Positions 61,362 to 64,000 of a stretch of 64,000 nt of DNA are shown here, piece by piece. Within the stretch, counting starts at the first letter, position 1, and each line of letters begins with the position of its first letter. Both the position numbers and the translations under genes were made by a program. Under the pieces are notes generated by a model that searched no databases, was not told the DNA's origin, and saw only the letters and a list, made by a program, of their open reading frames with translations. The stretch is taken from NCBI RefSeq assembly GCF_000429625.1, contig NZ_AUCF01000011.1:150609-214608 (forward strand), in the 5' to 3' direction. Source of the stretch: Azospirillum halopraeferens DSM 3675. Its GTDB lineage: Bacteria > Pseudomonadota > Alphaproteobacteria > Azospirillales > Azospirillaceae.

Positions 61362-62912
61362 ATGCCACACCCTGTCACGCTCCGCCGCGCCGGTGCCGCA
61401 CCGGTCGCGGCGCTGCTCCTGGCGCTGGCCGCGGGCGCCGCGCCCGGCCTGCGGGCCGAGGAGGCCGGGGCGCCGCCGGCCGACACGGCGTCGTCGGCCC
61501 GGCCGGCACCGTTCGACCCGCAGCGCACGCTGACCCGCCACACCCTGGCGCTGGCCGACGGCGACCTCGCCTATACGGCCGTGGCCGAATTCCTGCCGCT
61601 CCACGACCCCGCCCGGGATGCCCCCGCGGCGCGCGTCTTCACCACCACCTATACCCTCGACGGACCGGACCGGGGGACCGATCGCCCGGTCGCCTTCGTC
61701 TTCAACGGTGGGCCGGGAGCGGCGTCGGCTTATCTGCACATGGGAGCGCTCGGCCCGCGCATCGTGCGCTTTGCCGACGACGGCACGCTGGTGCGTCCGC
61801 CGGCGCCCGTGGACGACAACCCCCACACCTGGCTGCGCTTCACCGATCTGGTCTTCATCGATCCGGTGGGGACGGGCTTCTCCCGCGGCCTCGGGCGCGA
61901 CGACGGGGCCGAGTCCCGCTACTGGAACATCGACGCGGACGTCGAAAGCCTGACCGAGATCGTGCGCCTGTGGCTGGCCCGCCACGGACGATGGCAGTCG
62001 CCCAAGCTGTTGGTGGGGGAAAGTTACGGCGGGTTCCGCATCGCCCGGCTGGCCCGCTCCCTGTTCGAGGGGCCGGGGATCGCCGTCAACGGGCTGGTCA
62101 TGGTCTCGCCGGTCGTGGATTTCGGCAGCATCGGCGACGACGAGGCAGACCTGTTGGGTTGGGCCCTGCGCCTGCCGTCCATGGCGGCCAGCGCCGCCGC
62201 CCACGGCCGGACCGCCGGCACCCCGGCGGAGGCGGCGGCCCGGGCCGAAGCCTTCGCGCTCGGCGACTACGTCTCCGGGCTGGCCGGTCTCGACCTCGGC
62301 GAGCCCGAGCGGTCCGCGTCCCTGTTCCGGGCGACGGCGGATCTCATCGGGCTGCCGGCCGAGCTGGTGGAGCGGCGCCGCGCCATGGTGCCCATCGGCG
62401 TCTTCGCCCGCGAGATCCTGCGGTCGCAGGGGCGGGTGGTGAGCATCTACGACGGCACCTTCGTCGGCCCCGATCCCGATCCGGCGTCGCCGCGGATCGC
62501 CCTGGACCCTTTCCTCACCGGCACCGTGCCCACCTACTCCACCGCCTTCACCGGCTACATCCAGCGGGAGCTTGAGCTGCGCACCGACGTGCCGTTCCGG
62601 CTGCTGAGCCGCGAGGTGAGCCGGCGCTGGGAATGGCCGCGGCGCAGCGTGCCGAGCGCGCTCGACGACCTGCAAAGCGTGCTGGCCCTGACGCCGGGCC
62701 TGCGGGTGATGATGGCGCACGGGCGGACCGACCTGATCACCCCCTACATGGCGTCGCGCTGGGTGGCGGCCCGCCTGGAGCTGCCGCCGGGCGAACGGGA
62801 CCGCGTGACGGTGCCCGTCTACGACGGCGGCCACATGATGTACACGCTGCCCGACAGCCGCCGCCGCCTGTTCGAGGACGCCCGCGCCATGGTCGAGGCG
62901 GCGCTGCGCTGA
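61362..62912 (+). CDS. Secreted serine carboxypeptidase (peptidase S10 family)
   Basis: A 516-residue protein with a signal peptide (VAALLLALAAGAAPGLRAEE). The S10 features are present: FVFNGGPGAASAYLHMGALGPR, FIDPVGTGFSRG, nucleophile Ser 221 in LLVGESYGGFRIA, and an acid/His pair in AHGRTDLITP and YDGGHMMY. It trims C-terminal residues from peptides outside the cytoplasm. ATG 61362 is chosen because GGAG precedes it and it begins the signal peptide. It lies 94 bases after the RTX protease, making a likely extracellular proteolysis pair. Confidence 0.92.
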   Translation: MPHPVTLRRAGAAPVAALLLALAAGAAPGLRAEEAGAPPADTASSARPAPFDPQRTLTRHTLALADGDLAYTAVAEFLPLHDPARDAPAARVFTTTYTLDGPDRGTDRPVAFVFNGGPGAASAYLHMGALGPRIVRFADDGTLVRPPAPVDDNPHTWLRFTDLVFIDPVGTGFSRGLGRDDGAESRYWNIDADVESLTEIVRLWLARHGRWQSPKLLVGESYGGFRIARLARSLFEGPGIAVNGLVMVSPVVDFGSIGDDEADLLGWALRLPSMAASAAAHGRTAGTPAEAAARAEAFALGDYVSGLAGLDLGEPERSASLFRATADLIGLPAELVERRRAMVPIGVFAREILRSQGRVVSIYDGTFVGPDPDPASPRIALDPFLTGTVPTYSTAFTGYIQRELELRTDVPFRLLSREVSRRWEWPRRSVPSALDDLQSVLALTPGLRVMMAHGRTDLITPYMASRWVAARLELPPGERDRVTVPVYDGGHMMYTLPDSRRRLFEDARAMVEAALR

Positions 62913-62953
62913 GCTGAGCGCCCCGGGGCGGGGCGGACCCCGGAAAACGGCGA

Positions 62954-62978
62954 CGGGCGCTCCACAGGGGAGCGCCCG
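62954..62978. terminator. Hairpin between the S10 peptidase and flagellin genes
   Basis: CGGGCGCTCC (62954-62963) pairs perfectly with GGAGCGCCCG (62969-62978) around ACAGG. On the minus strand it is followed shortly by TCGCCGTTTTCC, so it mainly fits the end of the flagellin transcript; on the plus strand it can also end the peptidase transcript. Confidence 0.75.
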
Positions 62979-63019
62979 AGCCGGCCGGAGGAGGATGGAG
63001 GCAGATACCCCGTGCCGGT

Positions 63020-64000
63020 TTAGAACAGCCGCAGGATCGACTGCTGCGACTGGTTGGCCAGCGACAGGGCGATGGTGCCGAGCTGCTGGCGGGTCTGCAA
63101 CATCAGCAGGCTGGCGCCTTCCTCGTTCTGGTCGGCCAGCGTCAGCTTGTTCGCACCTTCCACCAGCACGTCGCTGAACTCCTTGGTGAAGCTCTCGCGG
63201 GTGGTGATGACGTTCAGGTTCGTCGACAGCGTCTGCGAGGCCGAGCGCAGGTGCGCCTTGGCGTAGTCGATGCTGGCCACCGCCTTGTCGATGTCGGCGC
63301 GGTCCGTCCAGTCGTTCTGCGCGTAGTCGAGACGCAGGCCCTGGCCGTTGGACGTCAGGTTCTGGCTGAGCACCGTGATCGAGTTGGTGTTGCGCTCGTT
63401 CAACTGCACCGTCAGGTCGTTCGAGCTGTTCGCGTCGGTCACCTGCACCGTCGTCAGGTTGGCCGCCGAGTTGGCCGAGGCCGCCTGCTTGATCGTCTTC
63501 TCGTCGACGTTCAGGCGCACCGTGCCGGTGTCGAACGCGAAGGCGTTCTCGCCGTCCGACAGCTTGCCCTCGCCGCGCGCGCTCATGCCGTCGCGGGTGA
63601 TCTGCTGACCCGACAGGCTGGTGGCGGTGATCTGGATGTCGACCTTCTTCTCGATGCTCGAGATGCCGTTGCCGCCGTTGGCCGCCTGCTCCAGCAGCTT
63701 GCGGTCCACGGTGAACGACACCACGGTGCCCGAGGCGAAGCTCTCCGAGATCTTCTTCGTCAGGGCGTTGGTGGCCGAGGCGCTGACCGTCATCTCGCGG
63801 GCCACGCCGGCCGTCGTCGCACCGGTCAGCGTCAGGGTGCCGCTGCCGCCCACCGTGACGTTGGCCACGTCGAAGCTGGTGCCCGACAGACGCCCGCCGC
63901 CCTGCAGGGCGTTGTTGATGGAGTCGCGCAGCGCCGTGGCGACGTTGGAGGTCGCGGTCTGGCCGACCGCCACGTCCGACGAGGTGGCGGTGTAGGAGAA
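63020..64000 (-). CDS. Flagellin, C-terminal part (continues beyond the right edge)
   Basis: An uninterrupted frame of about 326 residues reaching the window edge. The C-terminal D0/D1 region is clear: VASIDYAKAHLRSASQTLSTNLNVI, then TLADQNEEGASLLMLQTRQQLGTIALSLANQSQQSILRLF at the very end. The preceding part, rich in Thr, Ser, Asn and Gly, is the variable surface domain. The N-terminal D0/D1 half lies outside. It forms the flagellar filament and is exported by the flagellar type III apparatus. No other flagellar gene is in the window. Confidence 0.93.
   Translation of the reverse strand, partial: FSYTATSSDVAVGQTATSNVATALRDSINNALQGGGRLSGTSFDVANVTVGGSGTLTLTGATTAGVAREMTVSASATNALTKKISESFASGTVVSFTVDRKLLEQAANGGNGISSIEKKVDIQITATSLSGQQITRDGMSARGEGKLSDGENAFAFDTGTVRLNVDEKTIKQAASANSAANLTTVQVTDANSSNDLTVQLNERNTNSITVLSQNLTSNGQGLRLDYAQNDWTDRADIDKAVASIDYAKAHLRSASQTLSTNLNVITTRESFTKEFSDVLVEGANKLTLADQNEEGASLLMLQTRQQLGTIALSLANQSQQSILRLF

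Noticed and set aside
1..64000. rRNA genes, CRISPR arrays and a replication origin
   Set aside because: I looked for conserved rRNA segments, repeat-spacer arrays and dnaA/parA-type contexts and saw none in this window.

Overview
The window is high-GC DNA (by eye roughly 70 % over most of its length) from an alphaproteobacterium, most likely Rhodospirillales and Azospirillum-like. The clues are the proA-nadD-rsfS-rlmH order, a GAAC-N7-GAAC (alphaproteobacterial type) LexA box, flagellin and codon use; the genus is inference. The left third is a genomic island and the rest looks like ordinary chromosome.

Island (1 to about 21,531). A nearly complete BREX-2 (Pgl) phage-defence locus runs left to right: the end of pglW, pglX, pglY, pglZ, brxD and brxHI. 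It is interleaved with non-core cargo. Two unrecognised genes and a reversed AbiEi-Fic gene lie between pglW and pglX. A YaaW-like gene and a compositionally chimeric gene lie between pglX and pglY. After brxHI comes a degenerate, lower-GC zone with small hypothetical genes, a MobC-like/coiled-coil pair under a strong promoter-operator, and a decayed ISL3-type transposase. The zone ends at a 46-nt copy of the 3' end of tRNA-Val(GAC) that has no 5' half, which is the expected scar of an element integrated into a tRNA gene.

Transport region (22.0-34.6 kb). A quinone-reductase-like gene faces a LysR gene. An Rrf2 regulator then precedes a sulfate ABC transporter (substrate-binding protein, CysT, CysW, CysA). 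An SLC13-type permease, a ChrA chromate transporter, a SulP permease and a universal stress protein follow, so sulfate-like anions are a shared theme.

Housekeeping and redox region (34.6-48.0 kb). proA, nadD, rsfS and rlmH form a minus-strand operon. Next come a di-haem cytochrome c, a LexA-boxed imuA, two paralogous exported small proteins, a MarR-epimerase pair with a perfect palindromic operator, a LysR gene divergent from a Tat-exported MBL-fold hydrolase and aldo/keto reductase, another LysR gene, and a NadE-PncC fusion.

Signalling region (48.1-55.0 kb). A SiaA-like PP2C phosphatase, an OmpR-type regulator, a histidine kinase, a SiaC-like phosphoprotein, a SiaB-like kinase and a REC-DUF3369-histidine kinase form a Sia-type partner-switch cluster without a recognisable SiaD cyclase.

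Right end (55.2-64.0 kb). Three unrecognised genes (two membrane/coiled-coil) are followed by a DUF2325-DUF1289 pair behind an iron-box-like site, an RTX subtilase, a secreted S10 carboxypeptidase, and the C-terminal part of a flagellin that runs off the right edge.
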